A stretch of DNA of 64,000 nt from Pseudonectria foliicola (lineage: Eukaryota > Ascomycota > Sordariomycetes > Hypocreales > Nectriaceae). Below are positions 22,129 through 33,037 of the stretch, one piece after another. A program made the translations under genes and the position numbers. The notes below the pieces were generated by a model. The model made no database searches, was not told where the DNA came from, and was given only the letters and a program-made list of their open reading frames with translations. The stretch spans positions 124,001 through 188,000 of the forward strand of contig QUZD01000009.1 in NCBI GenBank assembly GCA_003693505.1. Direction: 5' to 3'. Position 1 is the stretch's first letter, and every line of letters begins with the position of its first letter.

Positions 22129-25100
22129 TTACCAATAAGCTGGCCTTAGACCGCCAAAGCTCGATAGCGTGGCCGCGCTGTGCTCGTCGCCTTCTCGCTT
22201 TCTCTGCCCGCTCAGCTGCGTTTCTTTCATCAGTAGACGTTTTTGCAGAGATGTCCTTTCACGACTCACCTCCAGTTGCACGCCCTTATGGACGTGAACG
22301 AGCCAATCCACGTAGCTCTGGGCTTCATTATTGCGATCCTCGACCAACATTCTCGCAAACTCAAACTCGGCTCCGTCAATGCCCTGGCGAGCAAGCTGCA
22401 GCGCTAGGCCCTTGGACCCCCGCAACGTCCTGATGAATTCAATAATGTTGCGTACTTGCGCGCTTAGGTGTGTCTCGAGAACAGGCAGAGACGACGTGTA
22501 AGCATCCAGACTCTTGAGAGAGTCCTTACCCTCGCCGAAGAGATCTGATATCAGGTTGGGCGATGTCTGCGCGTGGAACCAAAGCAGACACTGCTGGCCA
22601 TTGTCAACCAGGTAGACACCACCCGGCTCAACGACCGAGAAGGAGGTGCGCATCGATGGTGGCATCTTCAGATGGCCCGTTTCAGGGTCCGCAAAGCCCT
22701 CATCGGGCTGGAGATTGTGGATCGGAATCATACGAGGGTAGAGATAGAGACTAAGCTCCAGAGCACCCATCGACCGAATCATCCGTAGTTCATGAACTCT
22801 CCTGTCCGACGTCTCTACACCGCCCTTGAAAGCGCGGCACTTGAGCAGTCCAAGCAGATACATACAGAACTCCTTCAGCCTCTCCGGCATGACTAGTTCC
22901 TGTGGGGGATACTGCTGCGAAGCGTGCTTCCTGTAGCACGCCATGGCATCAATTGCCTTTTCACCAATCCAGTTGCGAATGTCCTTGAGGTTGCTTGATG
23001 TCGTCGCGAGCTTCGTGCTTGCTTCCTTGGCCAGCATTGAGATGACGGCATCCTGGTCGACAAACTTGAGACACTGGCGGATGCCCATCTCACGATTTCC
23101 AGACTCCTTGGAGGTCTCTGTCACGCTGGCGATAACATTGGAGCATCGGACACGTCGCTGACCAGAGGCTGTTGTGTACAAGAGGGCAGATTGGAAGTGA
23201 GCATCCAGCTTGGAATCCAGCTTACCATCGTATGAAAAGGAGACACCGATGGCCTTTTCGGCGTCGATGACACCAATTTCTAGATCAGCACCAAAAGTAT
23301 GCTGAATAAAGTTGCCGTGATATGCCGATACCTGAAGACCGGTTGAGCAGCGCACTTTCATCAATGCCTGGTAGCCAGTCTCCCGGGTTACAGCATGAGA
23401 AATTTCCAGCGACAGTTTGGTGCTGTCCCTTGGCGAAATGAAGTTGGGGTAGTAAAATGTTTCTCCTCCTGTCGTCGCCGAAACGTGCCCTGATTATTTC
23501 CGAGTTAGTCTGACCCTTCGTATGTTCGGAGAATCTGCACCTACCAATAGTAGCGATGTCGAGGTACCCTCCGGACGGAGCAGCAAGGAAGAAGTCGGCT
23601 CCTACACCAGAGGCCGCCATCTTTTCGGCCACCTTCTTCCAAGCGGGGTGCTCCGTGGTGTAGAGCTTCTTATCAAGCTCCCCACCAGGGTGGTTGCCAT
23701 CATCACGTAGGAACAGCCGTCCAGGCCCCCAAGTCGGTAGTGTTGAGCATCCGCAGATAACCTTTCCTCCGGTCTTCTCAAGCGCAGCGAGGGCCGAGTT
23801 CAGAGTTGCAAGCAAGGCCGGCTCGGGGTTCTTGATAATTGAGAACATGTCCGGAAGACGCGTCAACAGCGAAGTGATGACATCCTTGGACTCATACGGA
23901 TCTACAAAAAGACCGTCGCTTAGTGGCACAAATGGATCCTCCAAGTCAGGCATAATCATCATCTGAGCTTGGTCAAGGTTGGGCTGTCCCAATGGTTAGC
24001 AAGCACACCCTGAGACGATCCAGAATCCAACTCACGTTGATGTTGTAAAAGTGAATGTCCTTGTCATATGTGACAAAGCCAACCTTTGCGCCTTGTGGGA
24101 TCTTCCTCTTCGGCTCCCCATTCTCATCCCTCTCCTGGTCTTCGCCTCCATACAAGGCGGCCAAGATGCCTTCGCAGAAAGCCTCGACGAACCCCTTATT
24201 GAACGACTCCTGAGTCACATCAATCAGGAACAACCACCGGAGACCAACAGGTTCTCTAGTCCAGTACTCCTTGGGCACCACAAATTCCACGGTACCGCGG
24301 TGAAGCTCCGGCCGCTGGTCTCGATCAACTCGCACACCTTGTGGGTTTGTTGCACAGAAATATTCGAGCGGCGTTTCGTTGGGGTACGAGCACAAGTTGC
24401 AGACAAACTTGTTGCCACCGGATCGAAACATCATGAAGGGGTTGATGTAGGCGCGGCATCTTCGGCATCGCGGGGGGCCGACGTCGCCAAAATCAAGGAT
24501 AGGAATTTCAGCCTCCCCAGCCTGGAGAGGAGCCAGCGGTTGGAGCAGTAGACCGAGATCGAGACCAGTAGCCTGTAGCGCTTCGGATGTGGAGGGAATG
24601 TTGTTGAAAGTCAGACGGGCGTATTTCGGAGAGGCATTGCCCTGATCAAAAGCAACAAACGAGACCGTTGCTGGCGGAGGAACATGTCGTTCAAATGTCG
24701 GGTAGACGTTCTTGAGATAAAACTGCTGCACTGCGTCTCGGGATGCGGGCACACTGGGCATGAGGTCAGCAGTCACCTTGCTGCCCGAAGTAGGTACAGC
24801 AGCCACGTCGGGACCTCCGCCAAGCTGCCCAGACGGATCAGGAACGGGTGGGCTAAAGGCCGAGCCGGGAACCTGGGGGCTTCCGAATTGACCTCCTCCC
24901 ATATTTGGCGTGCCGGGAGACGCAGCAGTATTCAGGAACTGGGTCGCAGGAGTTCCAGCTGGAGGCATGCCATTGAAAGCCTGCGAAGAGCCCGTGGCTT
25001 CGACGGTGTGGTAGGCGTGTCGATCCTTCTTCTTCCGCCTCATCGAGTGCTGTCCATCCCCAAGGTTCATGCCTCCGAGCTGTGCGGCCAGCATAGCGTC

Positions 25101-25349
25101 CTGGCCAGGGCCCTGTGGTGGCATGTTTCCGTAGCCTGGAGCTGGGGCCAATCCCATGGAGGTCTGCTGAGGCCCTCCGTACTGAGGCATGCCGCCATAG
25201 CCAGCAGGAGTCTGATGTTGTTGTTGGTAGGGCGAGGGTGCAACAGGCGGCTGGAACTGCTGGGAGGCAAGTTGTGTAGTTCGGTTTGGATCGTTGGGGT
25301 CCAGGACCTCGCCCTGGCCAAGGGCATGGAACTGAGTATAGTCGGCCAT
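22129..25349 (-). CDS. sec24: Sec24-type COPII coat subunit
   Basis: Cargo-binding subunit of the COPII coat, which acts with Sec23 on vesicles budding from the ER. Exons are 25349-24036, 23983-23545, 23489-22270 and 22215-22129, giving about 1019 residues, the usual size. The Gln/Pro/Gly-rich N-terminus (1-200) is followed by the Sec24 zinc finger near residue 290 (CRRCRAYINPF, then CNLC). The trunk domain has WLFLIDVTQE and VGFVTYDKDIHFYN, then the beta-sandwich, helical (IRSMGALELSLYLYPR) and gelsolin-like (VYLVDNGQQCLLWFH) domains. The C-terminus SYVDWLVHVHKGVQLE continues into LSGQRKREGDEH and ends GGLRPAYW. The last intron (22269-22216) is 54 nt, divisible by three, and has no in-frame stop, so an unspliced message would also be readable. 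It is placed as an intron because it has a GTGAGT donor, a CTACTGAT branch site and a CAG acceptor. Confidence 0.95.
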
Positions 25350-28183
25350 TGTGAGGGCGAGGCGAAGCTCACAAAATTATGGACGATAGACGCGAGATGA
25401 AGCTGTCTATCGAACGAGCACAAACAAGCATGCGCCCAAGAGGAAAGGGAGAGAGCGTGGTGGGGCAGCAGCGGCAGGCCAGACGTGTAAGCAACGGTCA
25501 AGCTCGATGCGGAAACCAAAAAAACGGCACGTTCATACACCGGGAGAGTCGAACATGTTATCGTATTCGCGTTGCGGTGATGTACCTGGAGCGGAGGTCG
25601 GGGCTCGAAAAGTTACCGAATAGCGCAAGGAGCCGATATGATACAGCTTGTGGTCAGCCGGTACCTGACTCTGGGCGTGATGCCTCGCTGGCCTTTTCGC
25701 TTGTGGTACTCCGTACCTCCCTCCCATCATGATCGACCAGGCTAGATGCGCTTTACTGGGATTGGCAAGGCTGCACTGTTGCATGGATGTACATATACTG
25801 TGATCATGTACTGTGCATATTAAACCAGATCACGTGTAAAAGTCACATGTATCCTGCTCAGCCAACTCAGTACATGTTATAGTACTCTAGGCTTTAATGA
25901 GTAAGTAGTTCGAATCTCAAAACTGATCACAGTTCCCCAAACTCCCGAGGCGTTCAGAATCATAAGATTGTGCTGTTTCGTGTAAATCAATAATTGATGG
26001 GAGCGGCAACTGAGCAACGTTGGTCATTGATGGATGGCTGAGCTCTAACCGACTGAACAAGCTCAGCCAGTGGACATGTGAGGACTGTTGATGTATATAA
26101 CATGCACCGCTTCAACTCTCTTGTAACGGCAGGTTGGTGAGTAAATAGTGGCGAATCTCTTATGATACGCGTTCATGAGCAAGACGATAGAAAGAGAGAG
26201 CGCTGTTCAGGCGACAGAGGTATCTCCGGATCTTCCTCGAACGATTGGTAACACGTGTCCTGTTAAACTATGTCGAAGCACTAATGCACTTGAGCTCGTT
26301 CCTGTACAGATGCTACATATGTATCGAGGTTGCAGGCACCTCGATCTGCCTGACAAGGGTCGCGTATTTGATCATACATACGTACCTAGGTATGTACATA
26401 CAGCACAGCCCTGTACAGCCCTGTGAGCGGGTAGTTGGGCGCCAAGTAGTAGGAAGAAGGGGTATTCCACAGCGAGCTTGAGCCTCGCTGACTGAGGACT
26501 ATAGTGTATTGAACAGCAAACGGAAATGTCCAAAAATCGCTAATTCCTTGGTCCGTTACAGAAAGGTTTGTTGGATTGAGCATATTGATGAGTGGGTGTT
26601 AGCCATCTTGTGGCAAGCACGTTACCGCCTACGTACCTGATTCTGTTTGCGACCGTTGATGACTACCTAGATAGTAATGCGGGACCAAATAAAGTAGCAC
26701 AAGGGATGTAGGGTCATGAGTAAATAGATATGATGCTCGGCTGCCTATCTAACCTATTTCCAAGGTTGGAAGATGAAGGGGGACCATGAGTTTCGATCGC
26801 CTGTTGGTTCGTGTAAGTCGTGACTCGATTCACTCGCTGTCGCCGTTTGCCAGCAAAAGCGGGCAGTTCCATGGAAAATGATTTTTTAAAAAGACGATAG
26901 CATTAGTAAAAGACATTGCAACATCCCGAGCATGTCACACTACGTTATACCCCCGAATGTGGTGCGATGTGGTTGAATTAGTGCTGGCGGTGGTGATGTG
27001 TGGATAGCTTCAAAGACCAACTTTACGACGCCCCATTGTATGTGGAGTGACTTTGAACAAATTACTCAGTTATGGAGTGAAAGGGGTCATTTATGTTCGC
27101 AAAGTACCATTAAATGGTAGCCTAGAGAACAGCGAATCTGGAAATGCTATTCTTCACGAATACTAATGCAGTGAGCGGATCACAATTAGACATGCGACGA
27201 GGAGCATGGCGTGTTGCGATGAGGTGTCTAGGCGTCAACACACCTAGTGTTGCGCATCACTTGACAGATATCAGCTTGATACTTCCGGGCCCCAGAAGCT
27301 TAGCGCAAAACTTTGGACAATGAGTGAAGAGCGACGGAGAAAATGACTCATTGCAATTAGAAGAGAAGGGTGGGCAAGACGCGCGAGATTCACGGGAAAT
27401 GGGCTTGGGGGGGAGAGGTCGACCTCGCGTTTTCGACCTGACCAGAAGATCAGACAGACTCGAGGGTACAACTCAGCCAAGGTGATGTCGGAGCCAGCCA
27501 ATCAGAAAAATTGATCTGGGCGCCGATATAATTTTGGCATTTTAGCGCCCCATTACTCTTCAGGCAAAGCACGGACCAGCTAGATACCTGGGTACCGTAA
27601 GAGCTCCCTGGCCCCGGTGTGGCTGATGCTGGCTAGTGCAGTTGCGACCCGATTTGTGCGGGCACTTTGTGCATGTGGGGGAGAGCATCTGGGCGTAATG
27701 GATGGGTTGTGCGCGGGTTGTGAAGGCTAGCTACGGTTTGGTGCAAGCTATGCAGCTTGGTGCAAGGTTTCATGCCAGCGGGTGCACAGGTGGGCCAGCG
27801 CCCGAAGCATCAACTGGTGTGGCGCTTGCTCGGTGCCCCTCTCTGGGGGGGAGGAGGGAAGGAGCAGGTGAGTGCATGCCCGCGCTGTGGCGGGCTGCGG
27901 AGCCAGGAGGTACCGGCAAGCCCCCCAACAGGCGCCGGGCATGAAGCAAGAGCAGCTCTGGTCTTACTGATTGCGCTCCTGCCCCCGCCTGATATATAAA
28001 CATGGCCCGTCCCCTCCACGCGCCCGACGAAGCCGTCTTGTAGTCTTCTCCCGCCATCCGATCGTCTCGCATCTCTCAGCCATCTCTCGCCGTCTGCAAT
28101 TCTGTCGCGTTCATCATCGCCATCTCCCGGGACAACAACTACAATTTCTACACGCTCCGCAATCCCACTAACACGCCGCAACA
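25350..28183. other. 2.8-kb spacer between divergent sec24 and histone H1; partly AT-shifted
   Basis: It holds both promoters. From about 25780 to 27560 the sequence looks AT-richer than its surroundings by eye and has almost no long ORF, unlike the rest of the window. This could be a decayed insertion or simply a regulatory tract. Near the H1 side are a CCAAT box (27498-27502), a TTTTAGCGCC word near 27540 that resembles an E2F-like site, and a TATA box at 27993. A TACTCCGTA copy is at 25707 and TACCTAGGTA at 26383. Confidence 0.6.
27993..28000 (+). promoter_or_regulatory. TATA box of the histone H1 gene
   Basis: TATATAAA lies 184 nt upstream of the H1 ATG, in GC-rich surroundings and followed by a C/T-rich leader. 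The sequence and spacing fit a TATA element; the transcription start is not known. Confidence 0.6.
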
Positions 28184-29245
28184 ATGCCTCCCAAGAAGAC
28201 TGACGCCGCCGCCCCCAAGAAGCCTGCTCATGCTAGCTACCAGGTTAGACGTGTTCTCATTTATTCACAGTGATGAGAGGCTAACATAAGATTGCAGGAA
28301 ATGATTACCGAGGCCATTATCACTGTATGTCTTTTATGATTTCGCGGTTGTCGCACGCGCGTTGTGCATTTAGGTCGAGGCAAGCCTCGACCGCTGCCGA
28401 TTGAAGCGCATCATCACACCCGACGCTACAGTCGTGCATGTGTTGCGTGGTGTTTTCGCACTCTCATGACCACCCAAGGATCGTCTGAACTAACGCGCGT
28501 TTTTCTCTCACAGCTCAAGGATCGCAACGGCTCTAGGTAAGCATTTTCTGTTTTTGTCGCGACGCGTCCCAACGTCGCCCCATCCCCAGCCCTACCCAAA
28601 CCCGCGGTCGCTGACCCATCCTCCAGCCGTCAATCCCTCAAGAAGTTTGTCAAGGCCAACAACAGCTTGAATGTCACGGACAACATGTTCGACTCTCTCT
28701 TCAACAAGGCTTTGAAGACTGGTGTCGAGAAGGGTGTCTTTGAGCAGCCCAAGGGTCCTTCCGGTGGTACCAAGCTGGCCAAGAAGAAGGCCGAGCCCAA
28801 GAAGGAGAAGAAGCCTGCTGCGAAGAAGGAGGCCTCTGCCACCAAGACCGAGGACAAGGAGAAGAAGGCACCTGCAAAGAAGGCTGCCCCCAAGAAGGCT
28901 GCCGCTCCCAAGAAGGCCACCGCCTCCACTGCTACGACTAAGACCGAGGACAAGGAGAAGAAGGCCCCCGCTGCGAAGAAGGCTGCTGCCCCCAAGAAGG
29001 CCACCGCCGCCGCCGCCCCTAAGAAGGCTGCCGCTACTAAGAAGGTAAGAGTTCAGCTCCCTGCCGCATACGCCCCTCATGCTGATTTGTTGTAGGCCGA
29101 CAAGCCCGACGCTGCCCTGACTAAGACCAAGGGTGGCCGTGTCGCCAAGTCCACCACCGAGAAGAAGGCTCCCGCTGCAAAGAAGGCCGCCGCTCCCAAG
29201 AAGGCTGCTGCCCCCAAGAAGGCCGCCGCCACTGCCAAGGCATGA
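28184..29245 (+). CDS. hho1: Linker histone H1
   Basis: Exons are 28184-28243, 28298-28324, 28514-28536, 28627-29044 and 29096-29245, giving 225 residues. A short Lys/Ala-rich N-terminus (MPPKKTDAAAPKK) leads into one winged-helix globular domain: HASYQEMITEAIITLKDRNG, SSRQSLKKFVKANN, then MFDSLFNKALKTGV and GVFEQPKGPSGGTKL. The C-terminal half is almost pure Lys/Ala/Pro with repeated AAPKKA/PAAKKA units, as expected for the DNA-neutralising tail. The protein binds linker DNA between nucleosomes. Four introns break the small globular domain into tiny exons (27 and 23 nt). Intron 2 (28325-28513, 189 nt) is clearly the longest and contains a 9-bp hairpin and a decoy acceptor. A TATA box lies upstream. 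Confidence 0.95.
28373..28392. repeat. 9-bp inverted repeat inside histone H1 intron 2
   Basis: GGTCGAGGC and GCCTCGACC are exact complements separated by AA. The repeat begins at the G that ends a TTTAG possible acceptor inside the intron. Confidence 0.85.
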
Positions 29246-31261
29246 ACGGATGCAGCTTGCAACCTTGATTTCAGTTTATGATGATTACGGCGTTCACGGG
29301 ATTCTCTTCATGGAATGGGCCGGGAAAGTAGGATCACTGGGATTCGGTTTCTTTGTTTTAATGCGAGGAGCGTGGGAAAGTTTATGTTTTCTTGCGCGCG
29401 GCTACTGGTACACGCCGACGCTCGCATGCTGTATGTTTCGGGCCATATGCCTCGCAGGGTGTGTTCGACACTGGGGAGATAACGCGCGCCAAAGACGAAG
29501 GGGGCGGTACCTGCCACCCCCGTTTCATTTTCACGTTCGGCTTCACAACATTTGTCTACATAGTGTGTCGGATGGGCGGGCGCGTGGGGTTTTGGTTGGG
29601 CAAGAGGGCCGAGAAGGGTTTGCTATTGGCGAAGACATTCTGGTTAGGCTCGAGGGCTGTAGATATACCACTTGACGCTTATTTTGTTTGAATGCCAAGT
29701 TCCGCTTGATGAATTCATTTTAACCCGGGCCCTTAGCGTGTGTGTTCATTTAATGTGGCATGTGGGAGGATGTCCCTGGCAGGTCGTGTGGGTTAGCAAC
29801 GCGGTCTGTGTAGGGTTTGTTTACGCGGGCGTGTTTCGACGCCGCCTCGTCTTTTGCCAGGGGTATCGCGTAGCGATGCTCAGCCGGCTGGATGAGTACC
29901 TGTTTAGATGGTGACTTATATAGAGACCGACGAGACCTAGCCTTTGGTTGGGATCATCACGCAAGGAGAAGAAGGTATTTGCACACTTTGGGAGGTGGAC
30001 GAATCTGTGCAAAGGAATGGAAACATCATTCCATTGGGCACGGCAGGGTATTTGAGGAGCAGGGGTAGTCGGAGAAGACGGGAATCGTCATGTCTGTGGC
30101 TTGAGCACAAAGTCCGAGTCTTATCTGCTCTGCTCTACTCTGCTCTGCTCTGTAGCAGCCTTAGCTGGGCTTGTTGAACAGGCAGACTGAATCGTCACGG
30201 ATTTTAGCTAAGGTATGTGGCCGTTGACAGTGGGGCAAGCTGTCGTGGCAGACGTGTTGTACCTGCGCGTGCATGCATGCTCATGAGAGGGGGAGGGGGG
30301 AGGGGAGGGGAGGGGAGGGGAGAGGGGAGAGGGGAAGGGGAATGACGATCCATCTACGGATATCTTTTCTTCTACTGTATCTACCTCAAGGTAATTACAC
30401 CGTATTGCTTGAAGCTGCGCAGCATGGTGGGGAGACGACGGGATCCTGGAGGACTCAGCATTTACGGGATACCCTGGGATACCTTAGGTACCTACCTGTA
30501 CCTTAGGTACTGAGGTGAGATGGCCCAACTGTGCCTCTCTCTCCCTCCCTCTCTCTCACGTGCCTCTCTTCTGAACATGACGCCTGCCTCCTGCCACATA
30601 CACCTACATAATCTATACCAGGATGCCATGCCACCACCCACCTGGGCGCACCTGCCACAGTGGAGTGGCCCGTGCTCCAGGCACTTGGCAGGCTGGCAGG
30701 CAGGCCAGGCAGGCAGCTATGGCCACCCTCCACTCCGATAACACCGCTCACATCTGTTCCTGTCCCTCACTGTACGGTACAGTACGGTACTGTACTCGGT
30801 AGTCCGTACTTCGTATCTCGTCATTCAGACCCAACCAACCTACCTACCTGTACGCACCTACTATCACTACTTGCTACTTGTACTAGGTCCCATCGCCAGA
30901 CACCCCCGAAAGTTCCGGTGACTGCGGGACGCGCTTACCCTTTGACGAGAGCCAGCCTGAAAGCTTACAGACGACCTCGCTGCCTTCACTGCCTTTGCTG
31001 CCTCTGCTGCTTTACTTTGCCTTTTTCATTCCTGGTCCCCGTCTCTGTGCTGTTGCCGACTGCAGGTTGTCGCTTCTCGTGGGAGCATCGAGCATCGAGC
31101 ATCGAGCATCCCACTCGTTGGCATCCAGCTCCTGCGACCGGCCGGCGCTGCGGAAGATGGCGGGCGGTGCCTCGTCACATGCGTTCTGAACTGCGTCGTT
31201 ATATCTCCCTCTGCACCGTACATCTGCTCGCACAACGCACAGCTTCCGAAGCGCCTCCATC
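29246..31261. other. 2-kb spacer with a G-rich tract, no gene seen
   Basis: 3' flank of histone H1 and promoter/leader of the proline-rich gene. It includes TCTGC/TCTAC units near 30124-30152, a G-quadruplex-like tract at 30289-30340, two ACCTTAGGTAC words at 30480-30511, and GTAC-rich sequence at 30768-30796. A set of GAGCATC heptamers sits at about 31083-31110 in the presumed leader. No credible ORF. Confidence 0.65.
30289..30340 (+). repeat. G-rich tract of GGGGA units, G-quadruplex candidate
   Basis: More than four runs of four or more G separated by one to three A/G bases on the plus strand over about 50 nt. The pattern satisfies the common quadruplex rule by inspection. Confidence 0.8.
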
Positions 31262-33037
31262 ATGGCCTCGTCCAATCCGTTCCGTAGGAAGCCGGCGGAT
31301 CCGTCTGCCACAACTGCTACTGCTACCGCAACCACAGCCACCTCTGCGGCCACGGCAACCTCACCTCACGCTCATGACCTTGATCGCTTCCCTCCACTCG
31401 ATACCATAGACGCAACTATCGGCGCTTCGCCCCAGGCTGAGCCTGTCGATGCAAAGGGCAAGTCTGTGAAGAAAGTCCGTGTACAGTCACCGCCGCCCCT
31501 CTCTCCCGACTCTCCCGAATGGTCCGTGATTGCAACACCTCAATCTCCCTCCGTTGAGGGGTATCCCCCTCCGATACGCAACCCACCTTATGACTCTTTC
31601 AGAGATGGTAGCCGGGACTCTGCCACGGATACGGGCTTGCCCCGGCCCCAGGATTATGGCAACGCCCCGCCAAATCCATTCAGCAAGACCCTGCAAGATC
31701 TTGAGTCGATTCAGAACGAGTACAACCTGCACCAGGAGAGACGCGATGAGGGCGCTGCACTCAAGGCGGGCAATATGAGTGGACGATCACTGGATGTCAA
31801 CTCCTTCCACCGATTGCTCATGACTGGCAATCCAACGTCAAATCCATCAACCGAACCGGGTTCTGGCTCCCAAGAGAGCGGTGCCGGGTCATCGTCCGCC
31901 TCCCAACTCTCTGCTTATAGCAGTTCGAAAGACGCCACCGTTTCCCCTAGCGAAAAGCGCTCTGCCAATTTGCAATCTTCCGAATCCCGGCAACTGCAAG
32001 AGGACGATCTCAGAGGCCTCTCCGAGTCTCCTGCGGCAATCGAGAACTCAACAGGCAAGAAGCCTCCCCCACCGCCCAGCTCACGCCATGGGAAATCCAT
32101 TAGGCTTGAGCCCAAGCATGGGTACGAGGAAGATGGAGTACGTGGGCCAAGACCCTCTGATGACCTGACCAGACAATCCCTTTTCGTGACTCCGTCGAAC
32201 GATTCTGAAAGAGCTTTTGGGGAGGCATATAAAGTCACGGCTGAATCAGGTCCTCGATCAACTCCTACTCCCCAAGCCAGTGGGAAGAGAATAGTCCCAG
32301 CGCCACCACCTCGACGAGGCCATGCGAGAGCCGAGAGCTTGGCTCACACACCAAGCCGGTCCAACTCAGCGCGAATGGTCCCGATGTTACATGGAGACGA
32401 CGAAGCTCCATCTCGCTCATCGTTGGATTCGAATAGACCACGAACCGATTTCTTCCGCTCTGAAGCGCATGCTATCGTACCCCCTCCCCCTCCTCGACGG
32501 TCTCATATCGCATCCAGAGAGCCCTCCCATAGCTCTGTATCAAGAGCTGAAGCTGTGCCGGGTATAGAGCTCACCCCCTCGGGACCACTATCACCCATTT
32601 CTCTCCATTTAGAGGGAAACGAGGGTTTCTCGTTCCCCGAGCAGCCTCACCCGCGGGATATACCTGCAGGAAATAGCAGACCGATCGCCCCCCCTCCGCC
32701 TCCTCCCGCCCGTAAATCATCGGTCCGACGCCCTGCAAGCGTGAGAAGCGTTGAGAGTGTCGGACGGCGCGTTTCAAACGAGTCGAAGCCACAGGGTCAC
32801 GTAGCGCCGCCGCCTCCGCCGCGACAAAGAAACAGTCGAGGTAGTATGGAAGGGTATTCCGCGAGGACAAGCATGGACAGCATACCGAGGGCTAGGCCCA
32901 TTCTGACCGAAGAGGTGGCTGAGCCTGGCACTGCATCTCCGCCCATAGTTGATGATGCTGGGAAAGTGGGGGATATCCTGGCTGATCTTGATGCCTTACA
33001 GCGAGAGGTGGATGCAATGAGGGGCATGATTAGGTGA
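31262..33037 (+). CDS. Large proline-rich, mostly disordered protein with NPF and polyproline motifs, function unknown
   Basis: Single-exon ORF of 591 codons with an ATG at 31262. It opens with MASSNPFRRK; NPF tripeptides (also PPNPFSK) are classical EH-domain ligands. A conserved-looking block follows (VRVQSPPPLSPDSPEW; LDVNSFHRLLMTGN). The middle is Ser/Thr-rich. Four polyproline runs next to arginine (KKPPPPPSSR, VPAPPPRRG, VPPPPPRRS, APPPPPPARK, VAPPPPPRQR) look like SH3-domain ligands. The C-terminus (VGDILADLDALQREVDAMRGMIR) is a short amphipathic helix. No signal peptide, membrane segment or enzyme motif is visible. The mix of NPF, SH3 ligands and a terminal helix suggests an endocytic or actin-patch scaffold; that is inference. 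The gene itself is well supported by length and composition. Confidence 0.8.
   Translation: MASSNPFRRKPADPSATTATATATTATSAATATSPHAHDLDRFPPLDTIDATIGASPQAEPVDAKGKSVKKVRVQSPPPLSPDSPEWSVIATPQSPSVEGYPPPIRNPPYDSFRDGSRDSATDTGLPRPQDYGNAPPNPFSKTLQDLESIQNEYNLHQERRDEGAALKAGNMSGRSLDVNSFHRLLMTGNPTSNPSTEPGSGSQESGAGSSSASQLSAYSSSKDATVSPSEKRSANLQSSESRQLQEDDLRGLSESPAAIENSTGKKPPPPPSSRHGKSIRLEPKHGYEEDGVRGPRPSDDLTRQSLFVTPSNDSERAFGEAYKVTAESGPRSTPTPQASGKRIVPAPPPRRGHARAESLAHTPSRSNSARMVPMLHGDDEAPSRSSLDSNRPRTDFFRSEAHAIVPPPPPRRSHIASREPSHSSVSRAEAVPGIELTPSGPLSPISLHLEGNEGFSFPEQPHPRDIPAGNSRPIAPPPPPPARKSSVRRPASVRSVESVGRRVSNESKPQGHVAPPPPPRQRNSRGSMEGYSARTSMDSIPRARPILTEEVAEPGTASPPIVDDAGKVGDILADLDALQREVDAMRGMIR

Noticed and set aside
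28592..29080. Leu/Gly-rich minus-strand frame opposite histone H1
   Set aside because: The complement of Lys/Ala codons gives Leu/Gly/Ser runs; it is purely a shadow of H1.
30660..31409. 249-codon plus-strand frame overlapping the start of the proline-rich gene
   Set aside because: It is out of frame with the better-supported gene, starts in repeat-rich leader sequence and lacks any domain.
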